Below, piece by piece: positions 53,329-61,558 of a stretch of 64,000 nt of DNA. The DNA comes from Burkholderiales bacterium. Lineage in GTDB: Bacteria > Pseudomonadota > Gammaproteobacteria > Burkholderiales > Burkholderiaceae_C. Both the position numbers and the translations under genes were made by a program. Below the pieces are notes generated by a model, which saw nothing but the letters and a program-made list of their open reading frames with translations, did not search any database and had not been told where the DNA came from. Where the stretch lies: positions 1-64,000 of the forward strand of contig JACRAZ010000016.1 in NCBI GenBank assembly GCA_016213205.1, written 5' to 3'. Position 1 is the first letter of the stretch, and each line of letters begins with the position of its first letter.

Positions 53329-54342
53329 CTACGATGTGAAGGGCGCGTCCTGCCGGTCGGCCAGCACCTGAGCGTAGACCTGGCGATCGACGTTGCCGCC
53401 GCTGAGCACCAGTGCCGTGCGGCGGCCAGCCAGGCGCGGCGCCTCCTGCAGCGCGGCGGCCAGCGCCGCGGCGCCGGCACCCTCGGCCACCTGGTGGGTG
53501 CACTCGTAGAGCCGCCGCATCGCGCCGGCGACCTCGTCGTCGCTGACCTGCACCACGCGCGCCAGGCCTTGCGCCAGGATCGCCAGTGCCTGCGGCTCGG
53601 GGGTGCGGCAGGCCATGCCGTCGGCGAGCACGGTGGTCACCGCGTGCGATACCGGCGCGCCCTGTGCGAGCGACAGCGCGTAGGCCGGTGCACCCGTGCT
53701 GACCACGCCGATGACCTCGGTGGCCAGGCCCAGGGCGTCGCGCGCGGCGATCAGCCCGCAGGCCCCGGAGCCCAGGCCGATGGGCACGTACACCGCGTCC
53801 AGCCTCGGCTGGGCGTCGAACAGCTCCAGCGCATAGCTGGCCACGCCCGCCACCAGGTCGGGGTGGAACGAGGGCACCATGTGCCAGCCCCGCTGCGCGG
53901 CGAGCGCCTGCGCGTGTTCGCGCGCGGCCTGGAAGTCGTCGCCGTGCTCGACCAGCTCGACCCCCAGCGCCCGCATCGCCGCGTTCTTCTCGCGGCTGTT
54001 GCCGCGCGGCACCACCACCAGCGCGGCCAAGCCGTGGCGGCGCGCCGCGAACCCGATCGACTGGCCGTGGTTGCCGCGCGTGGCGCTCACGACGCCGACC
54101 GGGCGCACCCCGCTGGCCAGCAGGCGCTCGAAGTAGACCAGCCCGCCGCGGATCTTGAAGGCGCCCACCGGCGTGTGGTTCTCGTGCTTGAGCCAGAGCT
54201 CGGTGCCGTCGTCCGGCCGCGGTGCCACCTGCGCCTCCAGCAGCGGCCAGCGGTACTGCGGCGTCGGCGGCAGCACGGCGTGCACGGTGCGCGCGGCGGC
54301 GGCCAGGTCGTCGCGGGCCGCGTCGCGTGCACCGGCCATCAT
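53329..54342 (-). CDS. PLP-dependent threonine/serine dehydratase-like enzyme
   Basis: This 337-aa fold-type II PLP enzyme has the Schiff-base lysine in HTPVGAFKIRGGL (Lys63), VSATRGNHGQSIGFAARRHG that holds the phosphate, and IGLGSGACGLIAARDAL and LVLSGGNVD. Without an ACT domain it resembles catabolic threonine dehydratase and EutB of hydroxyectoine degradation. It removes ammonia from beta-hydroxy amino acids to give keto acids. ATG 54342 overlaps the aminotransferase stop by four bases. Confidence 0.92.
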   Translation of the reverse strand: MMAGARDAARDDLAAAARTVHAVLPPTPQYRWPLLEAQVAPRPDDGTELWLKHENHTPVGAFKIRGGLVYFERLLASGVRPVGVVSATRGNHGQSIGFAARRHGLAALVVVPRGNSREKNAAMRALGVELVEHGDDFQAAREHAQALAAQRGWHMVPSFHPDLVAGVASYALELFDAQPRLDAVYVPIGLGSGACGLIAARDALGLATEVIGVVSTGAPAYALSLAQGAPVSHAVTTVLADGMACRTPEPQALAILAQGLARVVQVSDDEVAGAMRRLYECTHQVAEGAGAAALAAALQEAPRLAGRRTALVLSGGNVDRQVYAQVLADRQDAPFTS

Positions 54343-55544
54343 GGCGCCACCTCGCGCAGGCCGTCGAGGTGTTCGCCGAGCACGCGGCCGAGCACCGAGA
54401 CGCCGTCGGCAATGTCCTCCGGCGACAGTGTCACGAACGACAGACGCAGCGTGCGCGCATCCGGCGCGTGGGCGTAGAACGCGGCGCCGGGCACGTAGGC
54501 GATGCCGGCGGCCACCGCCTTGGGCAGCAGGGCCATTGCGTCGCAGCCGGCGGGCAGGCGCAGCCAGAAGAACATGCCGCCCTGCGGCTGCTGCCATTCG
54601 GTGCCTTCGGGCAGGTAGCGGGCCAGCGCGGCGGCCATCGCATCACGCTGGCGGCGGTAGCGCGCGCGGATCGTGGGCACGTGCTGGTCGAGGAAGCCGT
54701 TGCGGATGACTTCGTAGACGACACGCTGGTTGAAGCCCGGGGTGTGCAGGTCGGCCGCCTGCTTGGCCTGCAGCAGCTTGGGGCACAGCTCGTGCGGCGC
54801 CACCACGTAGCCGAGGCGGAAACCGGGCGAGAGCACCTTCGAGAACGAGCCCAGGTACACCGTGCCCTCGGGCCAGCGCGCGGCCAGCGGTGCCGGCGGT
54901 TCTTCGTCGAACCAGAGGTCGCCATAGGGGTTGTCTTCCACCAGCGGCACCCGCGCGGCCTGGGCGGCACGCACCAGCGCAGCGCGGCGTGCCTCGCCCA
55001 GCACCCGGCCGGTGGGGTTCTGGAAGTTCGGCAGCAGGTAGGCGAAGCGGGTGCCCGGTGCATCGTGGGGCAGGGCCTCGATCGCGTCCGGCAGCGGGCC
55101 GTCGCCGTCGCTGGCCAGGCTGGTGTAGATCGGCTCGTAGGGGTTGAAGGCCTGCAGCGCACCCAGGTAGGTCGGGGTCTCCACCGCCACCGGCGCGCCG
55201 GCATCGACCATCACCTTGCCCACCAGGTCCAGGCCCTGCTGCGAACCGGTGGTGATGAGCACCTGGTCGGGCCCCACGCGCAGGCCCATGGCGCCCAGGC
55301 GCTGCGCCACCCAATCGCGCAGCGGGCCGAAGCCTTCGCTGGCGGCGTACTGCAGCGCCTCACGCGGGGCGTCGGTGAGCACCTTGTCGCAGGCCGCGCG
55401 CACCGCTTCCACCGGAAAGGTGTCGGCCGAGGGCAGGCCGCCAGCCATCGACAGGATGCCGGGCTGCTCGGTCACCTTCAGGATCTCGCGGATGATCGAC
55501 GGGTTCAATCGCGCGCTGCGGCGCGCCTGGTGCCACAAGCTCAT
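54339..55544 (-). CDS. PLP-dependent aminotransferase (class I/II, 2-aminoadipate-type)
   Basis: This 401-aa fold-type I aminotransferase starts at ATG 55544 (MSLWHQARRSARLNPSIIREIL). The PLP lysine lies in LGSFSKVLSPGFRLGYVVAP. LPNFQNPTGRVL and VEDNPYGDLWFDEE supply cofactor contacts. It groups with the LysN/2-aminoadipate or MocR-like transaminases rather than AspC. It heads the enzyme run, 87 bases after the EamA exporter gene. The substrate is unknown but presumably the amino acid recognised by the divergent MocR. Confidence 0.9.
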   Translation of the reverse strand: MSLWHQARRSARLNPSIIREILKVTEQPGILSMAGGLPSADTFPVEAVRAACDKVLTDAPREALQYAASEGFGPLRDWVAQRLGAMGLRVGPDQVLITTGSQQGLDLVGKVMVDAGAPVAVETPTYLGALQAFNPYEPIYTSLASDGDGPLPDAIEALPHDAPGTRFAYLLPNFQNPTGRVLGEARRAALVRAAQAARVPLVEDNPYGDLWFDEEPPAPLAARWPEGTVYLGSFSKVLSPGFRLGYVVAPHELCPKLLQAKQAADLHTPGFNQRVVYEVIRNGFLDQHVPTIRARYRRQRDAMAAALARYLPEGTEWQQPQGGMFFWLRLPAGCDAMALLPKAVAAGIAYVPGAAFYAHAPDARTLRLSFVTLSPEDIADGVSVLGRVLGEHLDGLREVAP

Positions 55545-55631
55545 GGCAGGTCTCCGGATGGACAAGGGGATGCGGGGGCGCCCAGCGTAACGCCGGGCGA
55601 CCGGATGTGAACAGGGTGGTGGTGCACGGCG

Positions 55632-56567
55632 TCAACGCACCGGCATGCGCCGCGACAGCAGCACGGTGGCCATCACCGCGAGCGAAAACCCCACGGTGAC
55701 AGGGTCCAGCCGCTCGCCCAGCACCGGCACGGCCAGCCACATGGACAGAAACGGCTGCAGCAGCTGCACCTGGCTCACCCTCACGGTGCCCCCCAGCGCC
55801 AGGCCGCGGTACCAGGGAAAGAAGCCGAGCCACATCGACACCACGGCCACGTAGGCGAAGCCGGCCCAGGCCGCGGGCTGCACCCCGTGCGCCGGCCAAT
55901 CCAGCGCCACCAGCAGCGCGCTGGCCGGCAGGGTGAGGGGCAGCGCCAGCACCAGCACCCAGGAGATCACGGCCGCGGGCGGCATCGGCTCGCCGCAGTG
56001 GCCGCCGAACAGGCGCGCGCACTGCACATAACCGAAGCCACCAAACAGCACCGCGGCCAGCAGCCAGGCATCGGCGGCGTGCAGCGCGCTGCCGCCCTTC
56101 CAGGCCGCAAAGCCCAGCACCAGCGCGGTGCCCAGCAGCGCGCAGGCCCAGAAGGCGGCGCTCGCGCGCTGGCGCAGCCACCAGGCGCCCATGGCCGCCG
56201 TGGCCAGCGGCAGCACGCCGGTGACCACCGCCGCGTGCGCGGCCTCCACCTCGCGCACCGCCAGGCCGATGCACAGCGGAAAACCGAACACCACGCCCAG
56301 CGCGGCCAGTGCCAGCACACGCCACTGGGCGGCTTGTGGCCGCGCTGCGCCGGTGAGGCGCACCCAGGCCAGGGCCAGCAGCCCGGCCACCGCGGCCCGG
56401 GCGATGGCGACGAACAGCGGCGAGAGCTGCGGTGCCGCCGCGTCGCCGCCGGCCAGGCGCGTCATCGGGATCGTGAAGGCGAACGCCAGCACGCCCAGCG
56501 CACCCAAGAGCCAGCCGCGGCGCAGTGCGGCGTGGCTGGGGGGCGTGGGGATGGCGGGGCGGCTCAT
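55632..56567 (-). CDS. EamA/DMT family exporter
   Basis: This 311-aa inner-membrane protein has ten helices in two EamA repeats (LGALGVLAFAFTIPMTRLAGG; ALVLGFAAWKGGSALHAADAWLLAAVLFGGFGYVQ). EamA proteins often export amino acids or related metabolites. It is transcribed from the same intergenic region as the MocR regulator and upstream of the aminotransferase set, so it may export the same compound. Confidence 0.9.
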   Translation of the reverse strand: MSRPAIPTPPSHAALRRGWLLGALGVLAFAFTIPMTRLAGGDAAAPQLSPLFVAIARAAVAGLLALAWVRLTGAARPQAAQWRVLALAALGVVFGFPLCIGLAVREVEAAHAAVVTGVLPLATAAMGAWWLRQRASAAFWACALLGTALVLGFAAWKGGSALHAADAWLLAAVLFGGFGYVQCARLFGGHCGEPMPPAAVISWVLVLALPLTLPASALLVALDWPAHGVQPAAWAGFAYVAVVSMWLGFFPWYRGLALGGTVRVSQVQLLQPFLSMWLAVPVLGERLDPVTVGFSLAVMATVLLSRRMPVR

Positions 56568-56600
56568 GCGGCGCAGTCTAGGTCGCGGAACAGCACAGCA

Positions 56601-56655
56601 GCAGTACACTTGCCAATACAGTTTCTTCCTCTGTACTGCTGTTGATGGCAGTACA
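56601..56655. promoter_or_regulatory. Candidate MocR operators in the EamA/MocR divergent promoter
   Basis: The octamer GCAGTACA occurs at 56601-56608 and 56648-56655, and its reverse complement TGTACTGC at 56632-56639, with a partial copy near 56616 (TACAGT). Three matched sites in 55 bases between divergent genes is what a MocR dimer regulating both sides would need. TTGCCA (56610-56615) and TGTACT (56632-56637), 16 bases apart, could be -35/-10 for the regulator gene, placing one operator on the -10. Confidence 0.65.
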
Positions 56656-56667
56656 GATCGACCCACC

Positions 56668-58116
56668 ATGAACGCACCCCACGAGTTGGCAACCCGCCTG
56701 CTGCCGCGCGAGCGCAGCCAGAGCCTCGGCGAGCAGTTGGCGAGCCGGTTTGCCGAACGCATCCAGCAACGCGGCCTGGCGGCCGGTGCGCGGCTGCCTT
56801 CGGTGCGCGAATGCGCGCGGCTGCACGGCGTGAGCCCGAGCACGGTGGTGGCGGCCTACGACCAATTGCAGGCCCAGGGCCTGGTGGAGGCCCGGCGCCA
56901 GCGCGGCTTCTTCGTGCGCGAGGTGCCGGCGGTGCGCGCCGGCGTCCCGCCCGCGGCCCGGCCGGCCGGGCTGCCGCCGCCGGTGGACGCCACCGCGCTG
57001 ATCCGGGGCATGTTCCAGAACCGGCGGCCCCAGGCCGGCCCCGGGCTGGGCACCCTGCCCGAGCCCTGGCTGGACCGCAGCCTGCTGGAGCGTGCGCTGC
57101 GGCGAACGCTGGCGCAAGCCGGCGACGCGCTGAGCTACGGCGAGCCGGCGGGCGACGAGTCGCTGCGCCAGGCCTTGGCGCGCCGGCTGGGTGGCGACCT
57201 CGGCATCCCGGCCGACAGTGGCCAGATCGTCACGACGCTGGGCGCCACCCAGGCGCTGGACATCGTCGCCCGCACGCTGCTGCAGCCCGGCGACGCCGTG
57301 CTGGTGGACGAGCCCGGCTGGGCGGTGGAGTTCGCCCGCCTCACGCGCCTGGGCATGCGGCTGCTGCCGGTGCCACGCGGCCCGCAGGGGCCGGACCTGG
57401 CGGTGATGCAGGCGCTGCTGGCCGAGCACCGGCCGCGCCTGTACGCCACCGTGTCGGTGCTGCACAACCCGACCGGCCACATGCTCTCGCTGGCCACCGC
57501 GCACCAGGTGCTGAAGCTGGCCGATGCGCATGAGCTCACCATCGTCGAGGACGACACCTACGCCTGGCTCGCGCCGCCGCATGCGCCGCGGCTGGCGGCG
57601 CTGGATGGGCTGCAGCGCACGGTCTACGTCTCGGGCTTCTCGAAGATCCTGGCGCCGAACTGGCGCGTGGGCTACGTGGCCGCCTCGCCGGCGCTGACCG
57701 AACGTTTCGTCGACACCAAGCTGCTGATGACCCTGACCACGCCGGCGCTGCTGGAGCGGGCGGTGGCCTGGTGCCTGGACCAGGGCCTGTTGCGCCGCCA
57801 TGCCGAGCGGGTGATCGAGCGCCTGGAATCGGCCCGCCAGCGCGTGCGCCGCCTGGCCGAGGACGCCGGGTGCGAGTTCCTCGCGCCACCGCAGGGCCTG
57901 TTCGGCTGGATCGACACCGGGGTGGACACCGACCAGCTGGCCTCCCGCCTGGCCACCGAGGGCTGGCTGGTGGCGCCGGGCAGCCTGTTCCATGCCGTGC
58001 CCCGGCCCAGCACGCTGATGCGGCTGAACTTCGCCAGTTCGCAGGACACACGGTTCTGGCAGAGCTTTTCCCGGGCCCGGCGGGGCCTGCTCCCCACCCC
58101 GACCCCGGGGGTCTGA
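56668..58116 (+). CDS. MocR-type (GntR HTH plus aminotransferase) transcriptional regulator
   Basis: This 482-aa protein has a GntR winged helix at the N-terminus (about 15-85: LGEQLASRFAERIQQRGLAAGARLPSVRECARLHGVSPSTVVAAYDQLQAQGLVEARRQRGFFV). A linker leads to a fold-type I aminotransferase-like domain with PLP lysine in VSGFSKILAPNWRVGYV. MocR regulators such as PdxR and GabR sense PLP-amino acid adducts and usually control adjacent, divergent genes. Here those are the EamA exporter and amino-acid enzymes. Confidence 0.94.
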   Translation: MNAPHELATRLLPRERSQSLGEQLASRFAERIQQRGLAAGARLPSVRECARLHGVSPSTVVAAYDQLQAQGLVEARRQRGFFVREVPAVRAGVPPAARPAGLPPPVDATALIRGMFQNRRPQAGPGLGTLPEPWLDRSLLERALRRTLAQAGDALSYGEPAGDESLRQALARRLGGDLGIPADSGQIVTTLGATQALDIVARTLLQPGDAVLVDEPGWAVEFARLTRLGMRLLPVPRGPQGPDLAVMQALLAEHRPRLYATVSVLHNPTGHMLSLATAHQVLKLADAHELTIVEDDTYAWLAPPHAPRLAALDGLQRTVYVSGFSKILAPNWRVGYVAASPALTERFVDTKLLMTLTTPALLERAVAWCLDQGLLRRHAERVIERLESARQRVRRLAEDAGCEFLAPPQGLFGWIDTGVDTDQLASRLATEGWLVAPGSLFHAVPRPSTLMRLNFASSQDTRFWQSFSRARRGLLPTPTPGV

Positions 58117-58182
58117 AACGTAACGTCACCATCTGTATCCGACGCGCGCCGTACCATCTTCGTCCACCGCCCCACACCCCCC

Positions 58183-58926
58183 ATGTTTCGCTCCACCTTG
58201 CCGCAGGGCGCGCCTGACCTGATGCGCGTCAGCGAGTTCCGCCGCTATCTGGACGAGCTCGACCGCGTGCAGGGCACGGATGCGGCCAATTCGCGCCTGA
58301 CCTCGCTGAGCCCCTCGCTGCTGCAGGACCTGCAACGCTTCGAGCAGCATGGCCAGCAGAGCGAACTGCTCGAGGTGCTGGCGGCGGGCATCCGGCACAC
58401 GCAACCGTTGGCCATCCACCTGCAGTGGGGTGAGCAGGTGGTGACGTTGACCATGTTCCCGGCGCAGAAGCTCGCCCATGCCCCGGTGCCGATGAACAAG
58501 CTGCTCAGTGGCCGGCTGTCGGAGTTCCAGGTGCTGCAGGTCGAGCAGGCCACCTTGCGGGCGCCCGGCGACCGCGAGAGCACCCTGGTGGGCAACCCGG
58601 CACTGTACGCGCCGCTGGCGCCGCTGCTGTGGGCGATGGCGATGCGCGGCTCACGCGAGGCGCTGCTGCCCGAGATCGCCGGCCAGGCGGCCTACCGGGT
58701 GGCGCCCGGCGTCAGCTTCGACGGGCTGGACCTGCCGGCCGTGCTGGCGCGCTGCATCACGCGGCTGCGCCGCCAGACCTGCAACCTGCGCGAGATCTGC
58801 GAGTGGCCGGGCATCGACCGCGGCCGTGCGCAGCGCCTGCTCAATGCGGTGTACCTGCAGGCGGGGCTGATCGTCAGCCGCACGCACCCGGCCGCCACGA
58901 ACGAGGGCTGGGTGGGCTACCGCTGA
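58183..58926 (+). CDS. Conserved protein of unknown function
   Basis: This 247-aa soluble protein has no signal peptide or membrane helix. The N-terminal half is helical (FRRYLDELDRVQGTDAAN, LLQDLQRFEQHGQQSELLEVLAAGIRHTQPLAIHLQ). A beta segment follows (VTLTMFPAQKLAHAPV), then a C-terminal winged-helix-like part (CITRLRRQTCNLREICEWPGIDRGRAQRLLNAVYLQAGLIVSRTHP). That last stretch looks like a DNA- or protein-binding helix-turn-helix. It follows the MocR gene by 66 bases. I recognise it only as a betaproteobacterial unknown. Confidence 0.75.
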   Translation: MFRSTLPQGAPDLMRVSEFRRYLDELDRVQGTDAANSRLTSLSPSLLQDLQRFEQHGQQSELLEVLAAGIRHTQPLAIHLQWGEQVVTLTMFPAQKLAHAPVPMNKLLSGRLSEFQVLQVEQATLRAPGDRESTLVGNPALYAPLAPLLWAMAMRGSREALLPEIAGQAAYRVAPGVSFDGLDLPAVLARCITRLRRQTCNLREICEWPGIDRGRAQRLLNAVYLQAGLIVSRTHPAATNEGWVGYR

Positions 58927-58980
58927 CAGCCGCCGGCTGGGGCCCCCGGCAGGGGCCGGCCGCTGTGCGGCCAGCGGCGG

Positions 58981-60117
58981 TCAATGGATATAGCGCCCGC
59001 CGGGCCCCACGATCAGCAGGTCGACGAAGGTGGAGCCGTGGTGGTTCTGCGGGCCGAACTGCTGCGGGAAGCCGCCGATGTCGAACTTGCCCATGCCTTC
59101 GATCGTGGTGACCAGGCTCTGCGGCGTGACACCCTTGCCGGCGCGCTTGATCATCTCCAGCAGCACGCGCAGGTTCGAGTAGCCGAAGAAGTGGTCGAAG
59201 TCGATCGGGATCTTGGCCTTCTCCATCACGGCCGCGTAGTCCTTGGTGAGCTGCGTGGTCGCGCGCAGCGCATAGGGCACCACGCGGGTGAAGGCCAGGC
59301 CGCGTGATTCTTCGCCCAGCGCCTCGATCAGCTGGCGCGAATTGGAGATCGACAGCGCATACAGCGGCACGCCCAGGTGCGCCCGCGTGGCCTTGACGAA
59401 CGGGATCAGTGCCGGCCCGAAGGCCAGGAAGATCACGGCCTGCGGCGTGCTCGCGGCCAGGGTCTGGGCGACGCTGACCGACTCGTTGCCCGGGATGTCC
59501 AGCGGTGCCTTGGCCACCAGCGTGGTGCCGGCTTCCTTGCACACCTCTTCCACCACCGGCAGCATCAGCTGGCCGAAGGGCGAGTTGTGGTACGCCACCG
59601 CGATCTTGGTGCGGCCCACGGTGGACAGGTTCTTGACCATCTGCACGATCTCGTCGCGGTAGCTGGCCATCGTGGTGAAGAAGTACGGGTGCTGCTTCGC
59701 GCGCAGCGCCGGCGCGCCGGTGTACACACCCACCAACGGCACCTTCTTGTCCAGCAGCAGCGGCAGCACGGCGCCCACGTTGGCGGTGCTGGCCAGGCCG
59801 TACAGCACGGTGGCACCTTCCTTGTCGATCAGCGTGTTCACGTTCTCGACGCAGCGCTTGGGGTCGTAGGCATCGTCCAGCGTGACCAGGCGCACCTTCC
59901 GGCCGCCGGCGCCGCCCTTGCGGTTGAACTCCTCGATGGCCAGTTGCTGGCCCCGGATCACCGGCTTGAAGCTGGGCGCCAGCGGGCCCGTGAGGTGCGC
60001 GCTCTGGCCGATGACGATGTCCCCGGTCTGGGCCAGGGCCTGCCCGGGTGCCCAGGCACCCGCCAGCAGGGCCCCCAGCCCGGTCAGGGTTTCGCGGCGA
60101 CGAATCAGGTTCGACAT
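58981..60117 (-). CDS. Periplasmic branched-chain amino acid-type substrate-binding protein (copy 1)
   Basis: This 378-aa protein has a secretion signal after Arg-Arg-Arg (LTGLGALLAGAWAPGQALAQ) and a Peripla_BP_6 fold: GDIVIGQSAHLTGPLAPSFKP, VTLDDAYDPKRCVENVNTLID, VPLVGVYTGAPALR, SPFGQLMLPVVEEVCKEAG and a C-terminal FGPQNHHGSTFVDLLIVGPGGRYIH. It should deliver a small amphipathic solute to an ABC importer, but no permease or ATPase gene is close. It is colinear over its whole length with its neighbour at 60218. Confidence 0.92.
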   Translation of the reverse strand: MSNLIRRRETLTGLGALLAGAWAPGQALAQTGDIVIGQSAHLTGPLAPSFKPVIRGQQLAIEEFNRKGGAGGRKVRLVTLDDAYDPKRCVENVNTLIDKEGATVLYGLASTANVGAVLPLLLDKKVPLVGVYTGAPALRAKQHPYFFTTMASYRDEIVQMVKNLSTVGRTKIAVAYHNSPFGQLMLPVVEEVCKEAGTTLVAKAPLDIPGNESVSVAQTLAASTPQAVIFLAFGPALIPFVKATRAHLGVPLYALSISNSRQLIEALGEESRGLAFTRVVPYALRATTQLTKDYAAVMEKAKIPIDFDHFFGYSNLRVLLEMIKRAGKGVTPQSLVTTIEGMGKFDIGGFPQQFGPQNHHGSTFVDLLIVGPGGRYIH

Positions 60118-60217
60118 CGAGGTTCTCCCATTGCCACGGCGGTGCCGTGAGTGTTGGACATGGCAGCCAGCGCGCGGCCGGGCCCGGCACAGGGCCGGCC
60201 GCGCAGGTGGATTCCGG

Positions 60218-61354
60218 TCAGTGGATGTAGCGCCCGCCCGGGCCGATGATCAGCAGGTCGGCGAAGGTGGAGCCATGGTGGTTCTGCGGCCCGAAGTTCA
60301 GGGTGTAGCCGCCGAAGTCGACCTTGCCCAGACCCTCGATCGTGCTGACCAGCGACTGCGAGGTCACGGCCTTGCCGGCGCGCTTGATCATCTCGAGCAC
60401 CACGCGCATGTTCAGGTAGCCGAAGAAGTGGTCGAAGTCGGGCGGTACCTTGGCCTTCTCGGCCGCCGCGGTGAACTCGCGCGTGAGCGTGGTCGTGGCC
60501 CGCAGCACGTAGGGCACGATCAGCGTGAAGGCCAGGCCGCGCGCTTCGTCGCCCAGTGCGTCGATCAGCTGACGCGAGTTGGAGATCGACAGCGCATACA
60601 GCGGCACCCCCAGGTGGGCCCGCGTGGCCTTGACGAACGGAATCAGCGCCGGACCGAAGGCCATGAAGATCACGGCCTGCGGGTTGGCGCCCGCCAGGGC
60701 CTGCGCCACGGCCACCGATTCGTTGCCCGGGATGTCCAGCGGCGCCTTGGCCACCAGCGTGGAGCCGAGTTCCTTGCAGACCTCTTCCACCACCGGCAGC
60801 ATCAACTGGCCGAACGGGCTGTTGTGGTACGCCAGCGCGAGCTTGGTGCGGCCCACGGTGGCCAGGTTCTTCACCATCTGCACCACCTCGTCGCGGTAAC
60901 TGGCCATCATGGTGAAGAAATACGGGTGGTGGCGCGCGCGCAGGGCCGGCGCGCCGGTGTACACGCCCACCAGCGGCACCTTCTTCTCGGCCAGCATGGG
61001 CAGCACCGCGGCCACGTTGGCCGTGCTGGCCAGGCCGAACAGCGCGGTGACCTTTTCCTTCTCGATCAGCGTGTTGACGTTCTCGACACAGCGCTTGGGG
61101 TCGTAAGCGTCATCCAGCGTGAGCAGCTTCACCCGCCGGCCCTGCACGGCGCCGCGCTTGTTGAACTCGTCCAGCGCGAGCTGCTGCCCCCGCAGCGGCC
61201 CCTTCATCAGCGCGGCCAGCGGCCCGCTGAGGTGGGCGCTCTGGCCGATGACGATGTCGCCGGTCTGGGCCTGGGCCAGTGCAGGCAGGCTCGTGCTGGC
61301 GGCCAAGGCGCCCAGCCCGGTCAGGCACTCGCGGCGGCGAAACGGGATCGGCAT
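60218..61354 (-). CDS. Periplasmic branched-chain amino acid-type substrate-binding protein (copy 2)
   Basis: This 378-aa paralogue has the same length and domain order as the gene at 58981 (RRRECLTGLGALAAS signal; QTGDIVIGQSAHLSGPLAALMK; DPKRCVENVNTLIEKEKV; C-terminus GPGGRYIH). The two genes are in tandem, 100 bases apart, and look like a recent duplication with most changes at ligand-facing loops (for example SFKP/LMKG near residue 43). No transport partners are adjacent, so they may feed a permease encoded elsewhere or act as sensors. Confidence 0.92.
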   Translation of the reverse strand: MPIPFRRRECLTGLGALAASTSLPALAQAQTGDIVIGQSAHLSGPLAALMKGPLRGQQLALDEFNKRGAVQGRRVKLLTLDDAYDPKRCVENVNTLIEKEKVTALFGLASTANVAAVLPMLAEKKVPLVGVYTGAPALRARHHPYFFTMMASYRDEVVQMVKNLATVGRTKLALAYHNSPFGQLMLPVVEEVCKELGSTLVAKAPLDIPGNESVAVAQALAGANPQAVIFMAFGPALIPFVKATRAHLGVPLYALSISNSRQLIDALGDEARGLAFTLIVPYVLRATTTLTREFTAAAEKAKVPPDFDHFFGYLNMRVVLEMIKRAGKAVTSQSLVSTIEGLGKVDFGGYTLNFGPQNHHGSTFADLLIIGPGGRYIH

Positions 61355-61558
61355 CTAGGGTCTCCTGGTGACGCTGTGGGGCCCCCTTGATCAGGGGATG
61401 TGAGAGTTTGTCACCGGGATGTCTCGCGGCGCCTGCTCCCGAACCCTGGCGCCTGGGTGACAGCGCATTTCTCACGCGGATTCCGTCACACCCCGCAGCC
61501 GCTCGCGGCGCCGCGTTCGCCCCGCACGGCAGGGCGCTGCCCTGCGGGAGCGATGGGC

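Noticed and set aside
61355-61558. Hairpin-rich gap downstream of uup as a terminator
   Set aside because: The CAGGGCAGCGCCCTG dyad has no following T-run. I could not support a terminator or RNA gene.
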